64,000 nt of DNA from Fictibacillus nanhaiensis (lineage in GTDB: Bacteria; Bacillota; Bacilli; Bacillales; Fictibacillaceae), in contig JAEACG010000002.1 in assembly GCA_016401345.1 (NCBI GenBank), positions 1-64,000 of the forward strand. The letters run 5' to 3'. The translations under genes and the position numbers were made by a program. The notes beneath the pieces are model-generated. The model did not search any database, was not told where the DNA came from, and saw only the letters and a program-made list of their open reading frames with translations. Within the stretch, counting starts at the first letter, position 1, and the number at the start of each line of letters is the position of its first letter. This document shows, piece after piece, positions 7,090 through 15,808 of the stretch.

Positions 7090-7392
7090 CTAAATCATTT
7101 TTAAAAGTGCTTTTCGCCCTTGCATACCAACTTCAATACCTTTTTCTTTTGCTTCAAGAGTAATAGATTCTAAAGGTGCATCCAGCAGCTGTTCGATTGT
7201 TCTTACTCCAACAGCGCGTCCTGCGATGATTTTACGGTCTGCTAACTTTTCGTTTAAAAGAGCTACGTCAAGTGCTCCACACATGATATATCCATTGTCG
7301 TTGAATACAGCCATAAAATTCGTTTTTGGCAAACGAAGGGTGACAGCGGTAAACGGATGTCCTTCGATTAAGATCGGGTTCATCTCTAACAT
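7090..7392 (-). CDS. yunC: DUF1805 protein YunC
   Basis: A 100-residue protein of the YunC/DUF1805 family, of unknown function. Typical features are the IEGHPFTAVTLRLPKTNF start region, the GYIMCGALDVALLNEKL core with a conserved Cys, and a C-terminal GMQGRKAL motif. An AAGGAG is 7 bases before the ATG. It is transcribed divergently from thyA. Its start lies about 120 bases from the thyA start, so the two may share a regulatory region. Confidence 0.88.
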   Translation of the reverse strand: MLEMNPILIEGHPFTAVTLRLPKTNFMAVFNDNGYIMCGALDVALLNEKLADRKIIAGRAVGVRTIEQLLDAPLESITLEAKEKGIEVGMQGRKALLKMI

Positions 7393-7515
7393 GCTTCCAC
7401 TCCTTTCTTCACTATTATTTTTATGTGTATAGAAGGGAAAAAGTGTTAGGTGTTGAAGCTATTTTTATGACTTTTCGTATGATACGATTAAAAGAAAAAT
7501 AGGAGGCGATGAGTG

Positions 7516-8310
7516 ATGAAACAATATCTGGATTTTCTTCAAGATATTTTACATAACGGTACGAAAAAAGAGGATCGGACAGGCACTGGGACTGTTTCTG
7601 TGTTCGGTCGTCAGATGAGGTTTGACCTACAGAAAGGCTTTCCACTTGTTACGACTAAAAAGCTGCATTTAAAATCGATTATTCATGAATTGCTTTGGTT
7701 CTTAAAAGGCGACACAAATATTGCTTATTTAAAAGAAAACGGTGTACGGATTTGGGATGAGTGGGCCGATGAAGATGGAAACCTAGGTCCTGTTTATGGA
7801 CATCAGTGGCGCTCATGGTCTGCTCCGAACGGTGAGACGATCGATCAGATCTCAAACGTAATTGAAGACATCAAGGAGAATCCAGATTCAAGACGATTAA
7901 TCGTCTCTGCATGGAATCCTTCTGATATTCCGAATATGGCGCTGCCACCTTGTCATTTATTGTTTCAATTTTATGTTGCGGATGGAAAGCTCTCCTGTCA
8001 GCTTTATCAGCGCTCAGCAGACAGTTTCTTAGGTGTGCCTTTTAATATTGCGTCATATGCCTTGTTAACGATGATGGTGGCTCAAGTGACCGGGCTTAAA
8101 CCAGGAGAATTCGTTCACACTGTTGGGGACGCGCATATTTACACCAATCACCTTGAACAAGTAGAGCTGCAGCTCACTCGTGAGCCAAAGCCTCTTCCGA
8201 AGATGAAGATTAATCCAAACGTGACGAGTATTTTTGATTTCACTTACGATGACTTTGAGCTTGTAGACTATGAGGCGCATCCACACATTAAAGGCGTGGT
8301 GAGCGTATGA
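7516..8310 (+). CDS. thyA: Thymidylate synthase
   Basis: Converts dUMP and methylene-tetrahydrofolate to dTMP and dihydrofolate in the cytoplasm. The 264-residue length matches the E. coli ThyA / B. subtilis ThyB type. Motifs: the dUMP phosphate Arg in EDRTGTGT, catalytic Cys146 in [25 protein letters not shown], and the C-terminal IKGVVSV closing the active site. ATG 7516 is 9 bases after AGGAGG. The stop overlaps the dfrA start by 4 bases (ATGA), so dihydrofolate made here is recycled by the next enzyme of the operon. Confidence 0.97.
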   Translation: MKQYLDFLQDILHNGTKKEDRTGTGTVSVFGRQMRFDLQKGFPLVTTKKLHLKSIIHELLWFLKGDTNIAYLKENGVRIWDEWADEDGNLGPVYGHQWRSWSAPNGETIDQISNVIEDIKENPDSRRLIVSAWNPSDIPNMALPPCHLLFQFYVADGKLSCQLYQRSADSFLGVPFNIASYALLTMMVAQVTGLKPGEFVHTVGDAHIYTNHLEQVELQLTREPKPLPKMKINPNVTSIFDFTYDDFELVDYEAHPHIKGVVSV

Positions 8311-8783
8311 TCTCGTTTGTTGTAGCAATGGATGAAAATCGCGCGATCGGTAAAGACAATGATCTACCGTGGTACTTGCCTAACGATCTCAAGCATTTTA
8401 AAAACGTAACGATGGGAAAGCCGATCGTGATGGGTCGTAAAACGTATGAATCCATAGGAAAGCCTTTGCCTGGTCGAGAGAATATCGTGGTAACAAGAGA
8501 TGAACAGTATCAAGCTGAGGGAACGACGGTCGTTCATTCTGTCGACGAAGTCATTCAAAAAGAAACTGAAGAACTATGTGTGATCGGGGGAACGGAGATC
8601 TTTAAGCTGTTCATGCCTGTTGCAGATCGCTTGTATGTCACAGAAATCCACCACACCTTTGATGCTGATACGTATTTTCCAGAAATCAATCGTGAGGAAT
8701 GGAAGGAAGTTTCCCGTAAACCAGGTGTTGTAGATGAAAAGAACAAATATCATCACGATTTTGTAGTCTACGAAAAAAATTAA
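8307..8783 (+). CDS. dfrA: Dihydrofolate reductase
   Basis: Reduces dihydrofolate to tetrahydrofolate with NADPH. It has 158 residues with the N-terminal [22 protein letters not shown], catalytic Asp27 in PNDLKHFK, the NADPH-binding [11 protein letters not shown] and [12 protein letters not shown]. Translationally coupled to thyA by an ATGA overlap, the same arrangement as thyB-dfrA in B. subtilis. Confidence 0.97.
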   Translation: MISFVVAMDENRAIGKDNDLPWYLPNDLKHFKNVTMGKPIVMGRKTYESIGKPLPGRENIVVTRDEQYQAEGTTVVHSVDEVIQKETEELCVIGGTEIFKLFMPVADRLYVTEIHHTFDADTYFPEINREEWKEVSRKPGVVDEKNKYHHDFVVYEKN

Positions 8784-8803
8784 AACCATAAAGTTTGAAT
8801 GAG

Positions 8804-8848
8804 CCCCCCTCTTGTCTGCATACATATGTATATGTAGATAAAGGGGGG
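8804..8848 (+). promoter_or_regulatory. Hairpin that buries the yunB ribosome binding site
   Basis: CCCCCC at 8804-8809 pairs with GGGGGG at 8843-8848, and the stem continues through TCT/AGA towards an ATACATATGTAT palindrome at the tip. The G run is the only plausible Shine-Dalgarno sequence for the yunB TTG at 8856. The structure may limit yunB translation from read-through dfrA transcripts. There is no U tail, so it is a poor terminator. Confidence 0.5.
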
Positions 8849-8855
8849 TTACCTT

Positions 8856-9695
8856 TTGCTTAAGCGCAGAAAAATGAAACTTCGAAAAGGGCCACTTCCA
8901 TTCCGATTTGTACTATTGATCTCATTTATTCTGTTTACTTTTATAACGATTCAAGGGCTATGGCTTGTAAACAAAGGGATCGAACCAACACTTATGTTGA
9001 TTGCTCAAAAGAAAACGGAAGAAATCGCCGCACTTGCAATAAGTGAAGCGATCGACAATGAAATTTTAGGGCCTTCGGAAATGAATGACATCATCGAATA
9101 TAAGACCGATACAGAAGGAAATGTCGTCTTTGCTGGAATCAATCAGAGTGTAGTCAACCAGGTTGCCAACCAGTCACAAAAAGTCGTTCAAAAATACCTG
9201 AAGGAAATAGAAGAAGGAAAAGCTCACGAAGTAATAACCAATGATGAGTTAGGAATAACAGCCTATAAGAACGAACCGGGTGTTATTATGGAAATACCTC
9301 TTGGGCAAGCAACAAGAAACTCTCTCCTAGCTAACTTAGGGCCGAAAATTCCTATCAAATTTATGTTGATTGGTGAAGCGAACACAGATATCGAAGAGAA
9401 AATAGAGAATTCGGGGATCAATAATACGTGGATCAATATTGATATTGTAGTCACAGTGAAAACGAGGATTGTTATCCCTTTTGCGACAGAAACGACAGTT
9501 GTAAAACGGCCAATAAAGATAACAGCACAGTTTATTAAAGGAGAAGTTCCTGTCTATTATAATCAATCTGGAGATCCTATTCAGCCGACTGTGCCGATTA
9601 CACCAGACTTAAAAGAAAAGGAATCTCATGATGAATTGGAGCCTTCTGAAGATAGTCCATCAGAAGACACAAGTGGGGAAGAAGCAGCAGAATAA
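8856..9695 (+). CDS. yunB: Sporulation protein YunB
   Basis: A 279-residue membrane-anchored protein needed for normal spore formation in B. subtilis, where it belongs to the sigma E regulon; the biochemical role is unknown. A basic N-terminus is followed by one transmembrane helix (about residues 16-40, FRFVLLISFILFTFITIQ), an extracytoplasmic domain with EEIAALAISEAI, and a Pro/Glu/Ser-rich acidic tail from about residue 245. The TTG start is chosen because GGGGGG lies 7 bases before it; ATG 8874 is too far away. The acidic tail is probably disordered. Confidence 0.88.
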   Translation: MLKRRKMKLRKGPLPFRFVLLISFILFTFITIQGLWLVNKGIEPTLMLIAQKKTEEIAALAISEAIDNEILGPSEMNDIIEYKTDTEGNVVFAGINQSVVNQVANQSQKVVQKYLKEIEEGKAHEVITNDELGITAYKNEPGVIMEIPLGQATRNSLLANLGPKIPIKFMLIGEANTDIEEKIENSGINNTWINIDIVVTVKTRIVIPFATETTVVKRPIKITAQFIKGEVPVYYNQSGDPIQPTVPITPDLKEKESHDELEPSEDSPSEDTSGEEAAE

Positions 9696-9729
9696 ATATA
9701 TTTCCTTCATTTAACAAATCCTGTTTAGG

Positions 9730-9757
9730 TTGACCATTCGTCCTAGTTTGTTATAAT
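9730..9757 (+). promoter_or_regulatory. Sigma A-type promoter for the lysine riboswitch transcript
   Basis: TTGACC at 9730-9735 and TATAAT at 9752-9757 are separated by 16 bases, about 40 bases before the aptamer. Confidence 0.7.
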
Positions 9758-9794
9758 TGAAATTGAATTTAAAATTTTATATGTCTTTAAGCCT

Positions 9795-9985
9795 ATCACC
9801 GATGGGGTAGAGGAGCGGATTTTATAAGTACTTTTTCAGAGAGTGACGTCTGTGAAGAAAAAGGAAAGGAACTTCCGCCGAAGCAAAAGTAAACCGTCTG
9901 TTCACTTTTGCTGGGTTTACACTAAACAAGTGTAAAACTGTCACTGCTTGGGAATTAAAAGCAGTGGAGGACTACTGATCGATGA
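9795..9985 (+). promoter_or_regulatory. Lysine riboswitch (L box)
   Basis: The conserved L-box blocks are present in order: GGGTAGAGGAGCG, AAGTA, GAAAAAGGAAAGGAA, CCGCCGAAG, GCTGGGTTTACA, AAAACTGTCACTG and GGACTACTG. It precedes an intrinsic terminator and an NhaC-type transporter gene. Lysine binding should favour the terminator, so the transporter is made when lysine is scarce. Assignment is by sequence motif, which for this class is very distinctive. Confidence 0.95.
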
Positions 9986-10005
9986 GGAAAACCATAAATT
10001 ACTTA

Positions 10006-10060
10006 AGTGATTGATAGCAGGTTATTTCCTTGTCTATTGATCGCTTTTTATTTTGTCCTT
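10006..10060 (+). terminator. Lysine-riboswitch terminator hairpin
   Basis: GTGATTGATAG pairs with CTATTGATCGC (with G-U pairs), followed by CTTTTTATTTT. It lies between the aptamer and the transporter start and is the expected expression platform. Confidence 0.85.
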
Positions 10061-10124
10061 TTTTCCTCAACGTCCTGTAAGAACTCCTCAATATCGATGG
10101 CTAAATAAAAGAAGGAGGAACATC

Positions 10125-11714
10125 ATGGAATTTGAGAATTCGATTTATTCGTTAATACCACCCGTATTGGCAATCTTGATGGTTGTTCTAACACGAAGAG
10201 TGTTAGTCTCATTAGGAGCTGGGATCCTAGCGGGAGCCCTATTGCTTCACGATTTTAGTATTGTAGCTACACTGAAAGAAATTGGTACGATTGTGAAAGG
10301 GCACTTTATTTCAGACGGTGCATTAAATGAGTGGAATGTTTATATTCTTCTGTTCTTATTAATCTTAGGAATGATGACGAGCATTATCTCTTTAGCAGGT
10401 GGAAGCCGAGCTTTTGGAGAGTGGGCCACTTCTAGAGTGAAAACGAGAAGAGGTGCACAGCTTTTAACGGTTGTGTTTGGACTCGTCATTTTTATTGATG
10501 ACTATTTTAATTCGTTGGCTGTCGGAAATGTAAGTAGACCTATTACTGACCGACACCGCATCTCGCGTGCGAAACTGGCATATTACCTTGATTCAACGGC
10601 AGCGCCAGTGTGTGTAATCTCACCTGTTTCAAGTTGGGGAGCGTACATTATCGGTATTATCGGAACGATCTTTGCTACACATGAGATCACTACCATGTCT
10701 GCGTTTAGTGCTTTTATTCAAATGATCCCAATGAATTTTTATGCAGTGTTTGCGTTAATCCTAGTGTTTGCTGTAGCGTATTTTCAACTTGATTTTGGAC
10801 CGATGAAAAAACATGAGGAAACAGCTCTTGCTACAGGTGAAGTGATTGCAGAAGATAAAAAAGCAGCAATTGGAGAAGGCATTAAGCTCGAAGAAAGTGA
10901 CAAAGGAAAAGTGGGAGACCTTGTTTGGCCAATCGTGATTTTGATTGTTTCAACGGTTGGATTCATGATCCATACAGGTATTCAAAATGTGAAGGGGCTA
11001 GAAGAACCAACGGCCATCACACTATTATCTATTTTTGAGAATACCGATGTACCAAAATCATTAGTATATGGTGGTCTGCTTGGCTTAGCTTCAGCTATAT
11101 TGTTCTTCCTTCCAAAGAAGATGGGTGCTCTATCATTAGGAAAAGGACTGGGACGCGGTATTCAATCTATGATCGGTGCTGTTACAATCTTACTTTTTGC
11201 ATGGACGATCATTTCTATCATCGATAGCTTAGGAACAGGGACGTATCTAGCAGGGTTAGTTGATCAGCATATGAATTTAGCTTATCTGCCGTTTGTTCTT
11301 TTCGTACTGTCAGGGCTAATGGCTTTTGCGACAGGAACTTCATGGGGTACTTTTGGAGTAATGCTGCCGATCGCAGCAGAAATTTCAGCTTCTACAAACA
11401 TTGAGTTAATGCTTCCTGTTCTTGCTGCAGTATTAGCGGGTTCTGTTTTTGGTGACCATTGTTCTCCAATATCAGATACAACAATCCTTTCTTCAACAGG
11501 AGCGGGAAGTCATCACATTGATCACGTCATGACCCAGCTTCCTTATAGCCTAGTGGCTGCTGGAGTGTCTGCCGTTGGTTATCTTGCCCTTGGGTTCACA
11601 GAAAGTGTTTGGATCGGCCTCCTCGCATCTGCTGTAATATTTATCTTAGCGCTCTTCATAATTAAAAAAGTATCTAGTAAAAATAGCATTAGTGATCAAT
11701 CTTTAAAGGCTTAA
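10125..11714 (+). CDS. NhaC-family transporter, probable lysine transporter
   Basis: A 529-residue integral membrane protein of the NhaC superfamily with about 11-13 hydrophobic segments, IDDYFNSLAVGNVSRPITDRHRISRAKLAYYLDSTAAPVC-type core motifs (around residues 127-165), and a second half containing GTSWGTFGVMLP and GDHCSPISDTTILSS. The family includes Na+/H+ antiporters and amino-acid transporters. Control by a lysine riboswitch indicates lysine uptake or exchange, as has been proposed for riboswitch-linked NhaC homologues. ATG 10125 follows GAAGGAGG by 6 bases. The long soluble loop (about residues 220-265) is rich in Lys and Glu. Confidence 0.88.
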   Translation: MEFENSIYSLIPPVLAILMVVLTRRVLVSLGAGILAGALLLHDFSIVATLKEIGTIVKGHFISDGALNEWNVYILLFLLILGMMTSIISLAGGSRAFGEWATSRVKTRRGAQLLTVVFGLVIFIDDYFNSLAVGNVSRPITDRHRISRAKLAYYLDSTAAPVCVISPVSSWGAYIIGIIGTIFATHEITTMSAFSAFIQMIPMNFYAVFALILVFAVAYFQLDFGPMKKHEETALATGEVIAEDKKAAIGEGIKLEESDKGKVGDLVWPIVILIVSTVGFMIHTGIQNVKGLEEPTAITLLSIFENTDVPKSLVYGGLLGLASAILFFLPKKMGALSLGKGLGRGIQSMIGAVTILLFAWTIISIIDSLGTGTYLAGLVDQHMNLAYLPFVLFVLSGLMAFATGTSWGTFGVMLPIAAEISASTNIELMLPVLAAVLAGSVFGDHCSPISDTTILSSTGAGSHHIDHVMTQLPYSLVAAGVSAVGYLALGFTESVWIGLLASAVIFILALFIIKKVSSKNSISDQSLKA

Positions 11715-11720
11715 TTTTTG

Positions 11721-11752
11721 AAAGTGTCTGGTAGTTAACCAGGCACTTTTTC
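11721..11752 (+). terminator. Intrinsic terminator
   Basis: AAAGTGTCTGGT pairs with ACCAGGCACTTT, followed by TT and a T-rich tail, just after the NhaC-type gene. Confidence 0.85.
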
Positions 11753-11805
11753 TTATATTTATACGACTTTTCCCCCCTTATTCCGACAAAATAACTAAAA
11801 ACATT

Positions 11806-11835
11806 TTGACAGGTTTTCATGTTTTGTAATATACT
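11806..11835 (+). promoter_or_regulatory. Sigma A promoter of the NSS transporter operon
   Basis: Perfect TTGACA at 11806-11811 and TATACT at 11830-11835 with an 18-base spacer, about 70 bases before the start codon. Confidence 0.7.
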
Positions 11836-11904
11836 GAACACAGAATTATCAGAAAAAAGTAACAATTGTAAACTTTTCGACTTCATAAAAAGGGGGATAC
11901 AACA

Positions 11905-13407
11905 ATGGAAAATAGGCAGCAATGGGGAAGCCGCTATGGGTTTATATTAGCAGCGGTCGGCTCAGCAATCGGCCTAGGCAATATCTGGAGATTTCCAGCA
12001 GTTGCTTATGAGAACGGTGGAGGAGCATTCTTCATCCCATATCTTATAGCACTTTTAACGGCAGGGATTCCCTTACTAATCCTAGAATTTACGCTAGGTC
12101 ATAAGTACCGTGGGTCTGCTCCACTTTCTTATTTCAGACTTCACAAAAAAGCGGAGTGGCTAGGATGGTGGCAAGTATTTGTAGCGTTTGTTATATCTAC
12201 TTACTACGCGGTAATCATCGCTTGGGCGATTAAGTATTCTATTTACTCATTAAACTTAACTTGGGGAGACAAGCCTTCTGACTTCTTCTACGGTGAAGTC
12301 CTTCAATTAAGCAAGACGCCTGGTGACTTGGGTGGTATCGTACCAGGTATTCTGATCGCACTTCTAATCGTGTGGGTCGTTACGCTTCTTGTTCTTTATA
12401 AAGGTGTATCGAAAGGAATCGAGCGTTTTAACAAAATTTTTATTCCAGCTTTAGTTATTATGTTTACGTTAATTGTTATTCGCGCCGTAACGCTCGATGG
12501 TGCTGCTCAAGGTTTGAACACATTCTTCACACCTGATTGGAGCATGATGAATAATGGTAAGGTGTGGGTAGCAGCTTACGGTCAGATTTTCTTCTCATTA
12601 TCGATCGCATTTGCAATCATGGTAACGTACTCAAGCTATCTGCCTAAGAAATCAGATATTAACAATAATGCATTTATTACAGGTTTCGCAAACTCAGGAT
12701 TCGAACTACTTGCAGGTATTGGTGTATTTGCCGCTTTAGGATTCATGGCGATGCAACAAGGTCTGCCGGTTGATGAAGTTGTAAAAGGCGGAATCGGACT
12801 AGCCTTTGAAGTATTCCCAGCAATTATTAATGAGTTCCCAGGTGGAAATGCCTTCTTTGGAACAATCTTCTTCTTAACCCTTGTGTTCGCTGGTATGACA
12901 TCGTTGATCTCGATCGTTGAAACGTATGTGTCAGCATTACAAGATAAGTTTGGCATTTCTAGAACAAAAGCTGTATTGATGGGTGGAGGAGTAGCATCTG
13001 TTATCTCATTACTTTTCGCTACAAAAGGCGGACTGTACATGCTTGATATCGTGGATTACTTCATCAACAACTTCGGTATCACTTTAGCAGGTCTTGTAGA
13101 AGTAGTCATTGTTGCTTGGTTCGTCAGACAATTGGCTGGACTTCAAAACCATGCGAACGCCATCTCTGACTTACGAACAGGTTTATGGTGGAAGGTTTGT
13201 CTAGGTGTGATCACACCAATCCTTCTTGGTTATATGATGTTTGATAACATTAAACAAAACCTTGCAGAAAACTATGAAGGTTATCCTACAGAACTGATCC
13301 TTACGTATGGTGTAGCCGTGGCAGTTGGCGTAATCGTACTCGGCATCGTACTTGGTCTAGTGAAGTGGAAATCTGAAGTGGCAGTAGAGAAAAAGGAGGT
13401 CAGCTAA
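11905..13407 (+). CDS. Neurotransmitter:sodium symporter (NSS) family amino-acid transporter
   Basis: A 500-residue sodium-dependent transporter with the LeuT fold: about 11-12 membrane helices, the unwound TM1 signature AVGSAIGLGNIWRFPAVAYENGGGAF, the FFSLSIAFAIMVTYSSYLPK region of TM6-7 and the Na2-site helix GMTSLISIVETYVSAL. Long stretches match bacterial members that come with a tiny second subunit. AAAGGGGG precedes the ATG. The small-subunit gene follows after one base. The substrate is probably a neutral amino acid such as methionine or alanine, but the sequence alone does not fix it. Confidence 0.92.
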   Translation: MENRQQWGSRYGFILAAVGSAIGLGNIWRFPAVAYENGGGAFFIPYLIALLTAGIPLLILEFTLGHKYRGSAPLSYFRLHKKAEWLGWWQVFVAFVISTYYAVIIAWAIKYSIYSLNLTWGDKPSDFFYGEVLQLSKTPGDLGGIVPGILIALLIVWVVTLLVLYKGVSKGIERFNKIFIPALVIMFTLIVIRAVTLDGAAQGLNTFFTPDWSMMNNGKVWVAAYGQIFFSLSIAFAIMVTYSSYLPKKSDINNNAFITGFANSGFELLAGIGVFAALGFMAMQQGLPVDEVVKGGIGLAFEVFPAIINEFPGGNAFFGTIFFLTLVFAGMTSLISIVETYVSALQDKFGISRTKAVLMGGGVASVISLLFATKGGLYMLDIVDYFINNFGITLAGLVEVVIVAWFVRQLAGLQNHANAISDLRTGLWWKVCLGVITPILLGYMMFDNIKQNLAENYEGYPTELILTYGVAVAVGVIVLGIVLGLVKWKSEVAVEKKEVS

Positions 13408-13408
13408 T

Positions 13409-13513
13409 ATGACAGGCAGTGCGATTACAATGATGGTGATTGGCATGGTTATCCTATGGGGCGGCCTCCTAGCGAGTATTGCAAACGTGGTTCGCGTTTC
13501 GAGAAAGAAATAA
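13409..13513 (+). CDS. MetS-like small subunit of the NSS transporter
   Basis: A 34-residue single-pass membrane peptide (MTGSAITMMVIGMVILWGG... ending RVSRKK). One helix covers residues 4-28, with a basic C-terminus that would face the cytoplasm. AAAGGAGG is well placed before the ATG inside the end of the upstream gene. It resembles the small subunit that accompanies the NSS transporter MetP in Corynebacterium (MetPS) and is a recognised family next to such transporters. It probably assembles with the 500-residue transporter. Confidence 0.85.
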   Translation: MTGSAITMMVIGMVILWGGLLASIANVVRVSRKK

Positions 13514-13518
13514 AGGGT

Positions 13519-13553
13519 GAAGCTGGTTCTTCAATTGAAGAACCAGCTTTTTT
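13519..13553 (+). terminator. Intrinsic terminator of the NSS operon
   Basis: AAGCTGGTTCTTC and GAAGAACCAGCTT form a 13 bp stem followed by TTTTT. Confidence 0.9.
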
Positions 13554-13559
13554 CTTATG

Positions 13560-13627
13560 ATGGCGCTCGTAAATCAGAGCAAGGCTCAAGATTTACGAGC
13601 ACCATATGAAAAATACGAGCGCCATAT
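13560..13627. repeat. Phased ACGAGCGCCATA intergenic repeats
   Basis: ACGAGCACCATATGAAAAAT (13595) and ACGAGCGCCATATAAAAAAG (13615) are exactly 20 bp apart. An inverted copy ATGGCGCTCGT lies at 13560-13570, and GCTCGTAAATC with GATTTACGAGC (13565-13575 and 13590-13600) makes a perfect 11 bp inverted repeat. It lies between the NSS terminator and the convergent lytH end. Confidence 0.75.
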
Positions 13628-13628
13628 A

Positions 13629-13654
13629 AAAAAGAAGCCCTCAAGCTTCTTTTT
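13629..13654. terminator. Bidirectional intrinsic terminator (lytH side)
   Basis: AAAAAGAAGC-CCTCAA-GCTTCTTTTT, a 10 bp perfect stem downstream of lytH on the minus strand. Confidence 0.8.
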
Positions 13655-13675
13655 CAACTTTGCCACCATTTATTA

Positions 13676-14686
13676 TTATCTTCGCCTGTTGCTAATGCGC
13701 TCCTGACGTTCCCATGCCTTTAAATAAGGGTATGGATCGAATGCCCATTCCGTATATCCGTTGTCACGGTACATACCAAAGTGCAAATGGGGAGGGAATT
13801 TTCCTGATGTTCCTGGAGGACCGTAGCCTGAGCTCCCCACATAACCAAGCACAGTTCCGGGTTCGACGATAGATCCTTTTTCAATTGTTTTATTAAAGCT
13901 GCCTAAATGGGCGTAATAATGATACACATTATTGATATCACGGACACCGATTCTCCATCCGCCAAAACGGTTCCATCCTTTAATTTCAACAATTCCGTAT
14001 GAAACGGCTTTTACCGGAACTCCATAATCTGCAAAGATATCTGTGCCTTCATGAATACGTAATCCACCAAAGCCGCGTCGGTCTCCCCAAGTGCTTCGGT
14101 AACTATAGTTTGATCTTAATGGAACGATAAAGCTGTGTTTGTCTAGAGAAACGGTTCCATAGGTCTCATAGATCTTCGCGTTTTCCATAATAATATCCAC
14201 GGCTTTATCACGCTGGTAATAGCTCCAAAGGCCGATTCTGAAATTTTCTATATCATGCCCATGCTTTTGAATGATCTCACTAAATGTATATAAAATGTCT
14301 TCATCGTTGTTTCGATCTGCAATTCCGTCGTTGTTACCGTCTTTTCCGATTCCACCAAACATGGAAATACGTTCAGGGTTCGTATCATCCATAGTAGTGT
14401 TGATCGGTCCAGACCATTGTAAAGGAGAAAAGTAAATGCCGACTAATCCTTTTCTGGCAGGCAGATCTCTTCTCGCTTTTCTCACGCTTCTTTCATATTG
14501 GTCTACGCCTGCAAAGTAGTGCCATGGAATGAGAGTAACGGACTCCATTTTTTTATAGAGGCTAAGCCTTTCCACATCTTCTTTTGTATATCGCTCTGCG
14601 GCCGTGCTCCTGCTTTCCGGAAGAAAGGTTATTAGAAGGGCTGTCAGAGTGAGGAACAGGACTGAAAATTTCCTCATGCGTCCCAA
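13676..14686 (-). CDS. lytH: L-Ala-D-Glu peptidase LytH, M23 family, spore cortex maturation
   Basis: Cleaves L-Ala-D-Glu in spore peptidoglycan to leave single L-alanine side chains, acting from the mother cell in B. subtilis. An N-terminal signal or anchor (FSVLFLTLTALLITFLP) is followed by a LytH-specific domain with a Ca-binding-like DGNNDGIADRNNDED and a C-terminal M23 zinc peptidase: HEGTDIFADYG, HYYAHLG and HLHFGMY supply the metal and catalytic residues. The length of 336 is normal. The start is uncertain: TTG 14686 is 4 bases after AAAGGAG, and ATG 14677 is 13 bases after it. Order relative to yunB and yunC follows B. subtilis loosely. Confidence 0.92.
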   Translation of the reverse strand: MGRMRKFSVLFLTLTALLITFLPESRSTAAERYTKEDVERLSLYKKMESVTLIPWHYFAGVDQYERSVRKARRDLPARKGLVGIYFSPLQWSGPINTTMDDTNPERISMFGGIGKDGNNDGIADRNNDEDILYTFSEIIQKHGHDIENFRIGLWSYYQRDKAVDIIMENAKIYETYGTVSLDKHSFIVPLRSNYSYRSTWGDRRGFGGLRIHEGTDIFADYGVPVKAVSYGIVEIKGWNRFGGWRIGVRDINNVYHYYAHLGSFNKTIEKGSIVEPGTVLGYVGSSGYGPPGTSGKFPPHLHFGMYRDNGYTEWAFDPYPYLKAWERQERISNRRR

Positions 14687-14882
14687 TCCACTCCTTTCTT
14701 ATCATTTATCTATAGTTTGTTGAAGTTAAGAAAAAACATGAAGGAAAAATGTTGGAAAAAACTCATGTTTGGAATTTTACCCTGTCGTATGGTAGAGTAT
14801 TGAGGGGACAATAATGTTTAAGTAGAAACTAAAATACGAACGTTCATTATACGAAAGACCAAGAAAATTTGGGGTGATGATG

Positions 14883-15767
14883 ATGGCAAAGAAAGAAGAA
14901 TATGTACGTAAACCCGAGTGGTTAAAAATAAAGCTAAACACGAACGAAAATTATAAAGAACTTAAAAAAATGATGCGTGAGAAAAAGCTACATACGGTAT
15001 GTGAAGAAGCAAAATGTCCAAATATCCATGAATGTTGGGCTGTTCGAAAAACGGCTACTTTCATGATTCTTGGAGATATCTGTACACGTGCTTGCCGTTT
15101 TTGTGCCGTTAAAACAGGATTACCGACAGAACTTGATCTACAAGAGCCAGAACGCGTTGCAGAATCTGTTGAGCAAATGGGTTTAAAACACGTTGTAATC
15201 ACAGCGGTTGCGCGTGATGACCTTAAAGATGGCGGTGCTCATGTATTCGCCGAAACCGTTCGTGCTGTACGTGCTCGTAATCCATTCTGTTCCATCGAAG
15301 TCCTTCCATCTGACATGTTAGGTGATTTTGATGCACTGAAAACATTGATGGATGCAAAACCAGATATTATGAACCACAATATTGAAACGGTGAGACGTCT
15401 TTCTCCGAGAGTTCGTGCACGTGCTACGTATGACAGAACCATGGAGTTCTTGCGTCGTGCAAAAGAAATGAATGCTAACATCCCAACAAAGTCCAGTCTA
15501 ATGATCGGGTTAGGTGAGACGTGGGATGAAATTGTAGAAACGATGGATGACTTACGTGCAAATAACGTAGATATCATGACGATCGGTCAATATCTACAAC
15601 CTACTAAGAAACATTTAAAAGTACAAAAATACTATACACCAGATGAGTTTAAAGAGCTGCGTGATATCGCGTTCTCTAAAGGATTCAAGCATTGTGAGTC
15701 TGGACCGCTTGTGCGTTCTTCTTACCATGCTGATGAGCAAGTAAACGCAGCTGCACAAAACAGCTAG
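14883..15767 (+). CDS. lipA: Lipoyl synthase
   Basis: Radical SAM enzyme that inserts two sulfurs into octanoyl groups on lipoate-dependent enzymes. It shows both cluster motifs: the auxiliary [4Fe-4S] ligands in [12 protein letters not shown] and the radical [11 protein letters not shown], plus the C-terminal RSSY motif ([10 protein letters not shown]). The tandem GTGATGATGATG offers four starts; ATG 14883 (MAKKEEY) is preferred because the GGGGTG Shine-Dalgarno lies 6-7 bases before it and the family begins this way. The 294-residue length is typical. The gene has its own terminator. Confidence 0.96.
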   Translation: MAKKEEYVRKPEWLKIKLNTNENYKELKKMMREKKLHTVCEEAKCPNIHECWAVRKTATFMILGDICTRACRFCAVKTGLPTELDLQEPERVAESVEQMGLKHVVITAVARDDLKDGGAHVFAETVRAVRARNPFCSIEVLPSDMLGDFDALKTLMDAKPDIMNHNIETVRRLSPRVRARATYDRTMEFLRRAKEMNANIPTKSSLMIGLGETWDEIVETMDDLRANNVDIMTIGQYLQPTKKHLKVQKYYTPDEFKELRDIAFSKGFKHCESGPLVRSSYHADEQVNAAAQNS

Positions 15768-15777
15768 AAAATAAGAG

Positions 15778-15808
15778 AACCAGAAGCAACGATCTGCTTC
15801 TGGTTTTT
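15778..15808. terminator. Bidirectional terminator between lipA and yutC
   Basis: AACCAGAAGCA-ACGATC-TGCTTCTGGTT with a T6 tail on the plus strand; it abuts the yutC stop codon. Confidence 0.88.

Noticed and set aside
14840-14852. LexA box at CGAACGTTC upstream of lipA
   Set aside because: The half sites lack the 4 bp gap of the Bacillus LexA consensus CGAACNNNNGTTCG.
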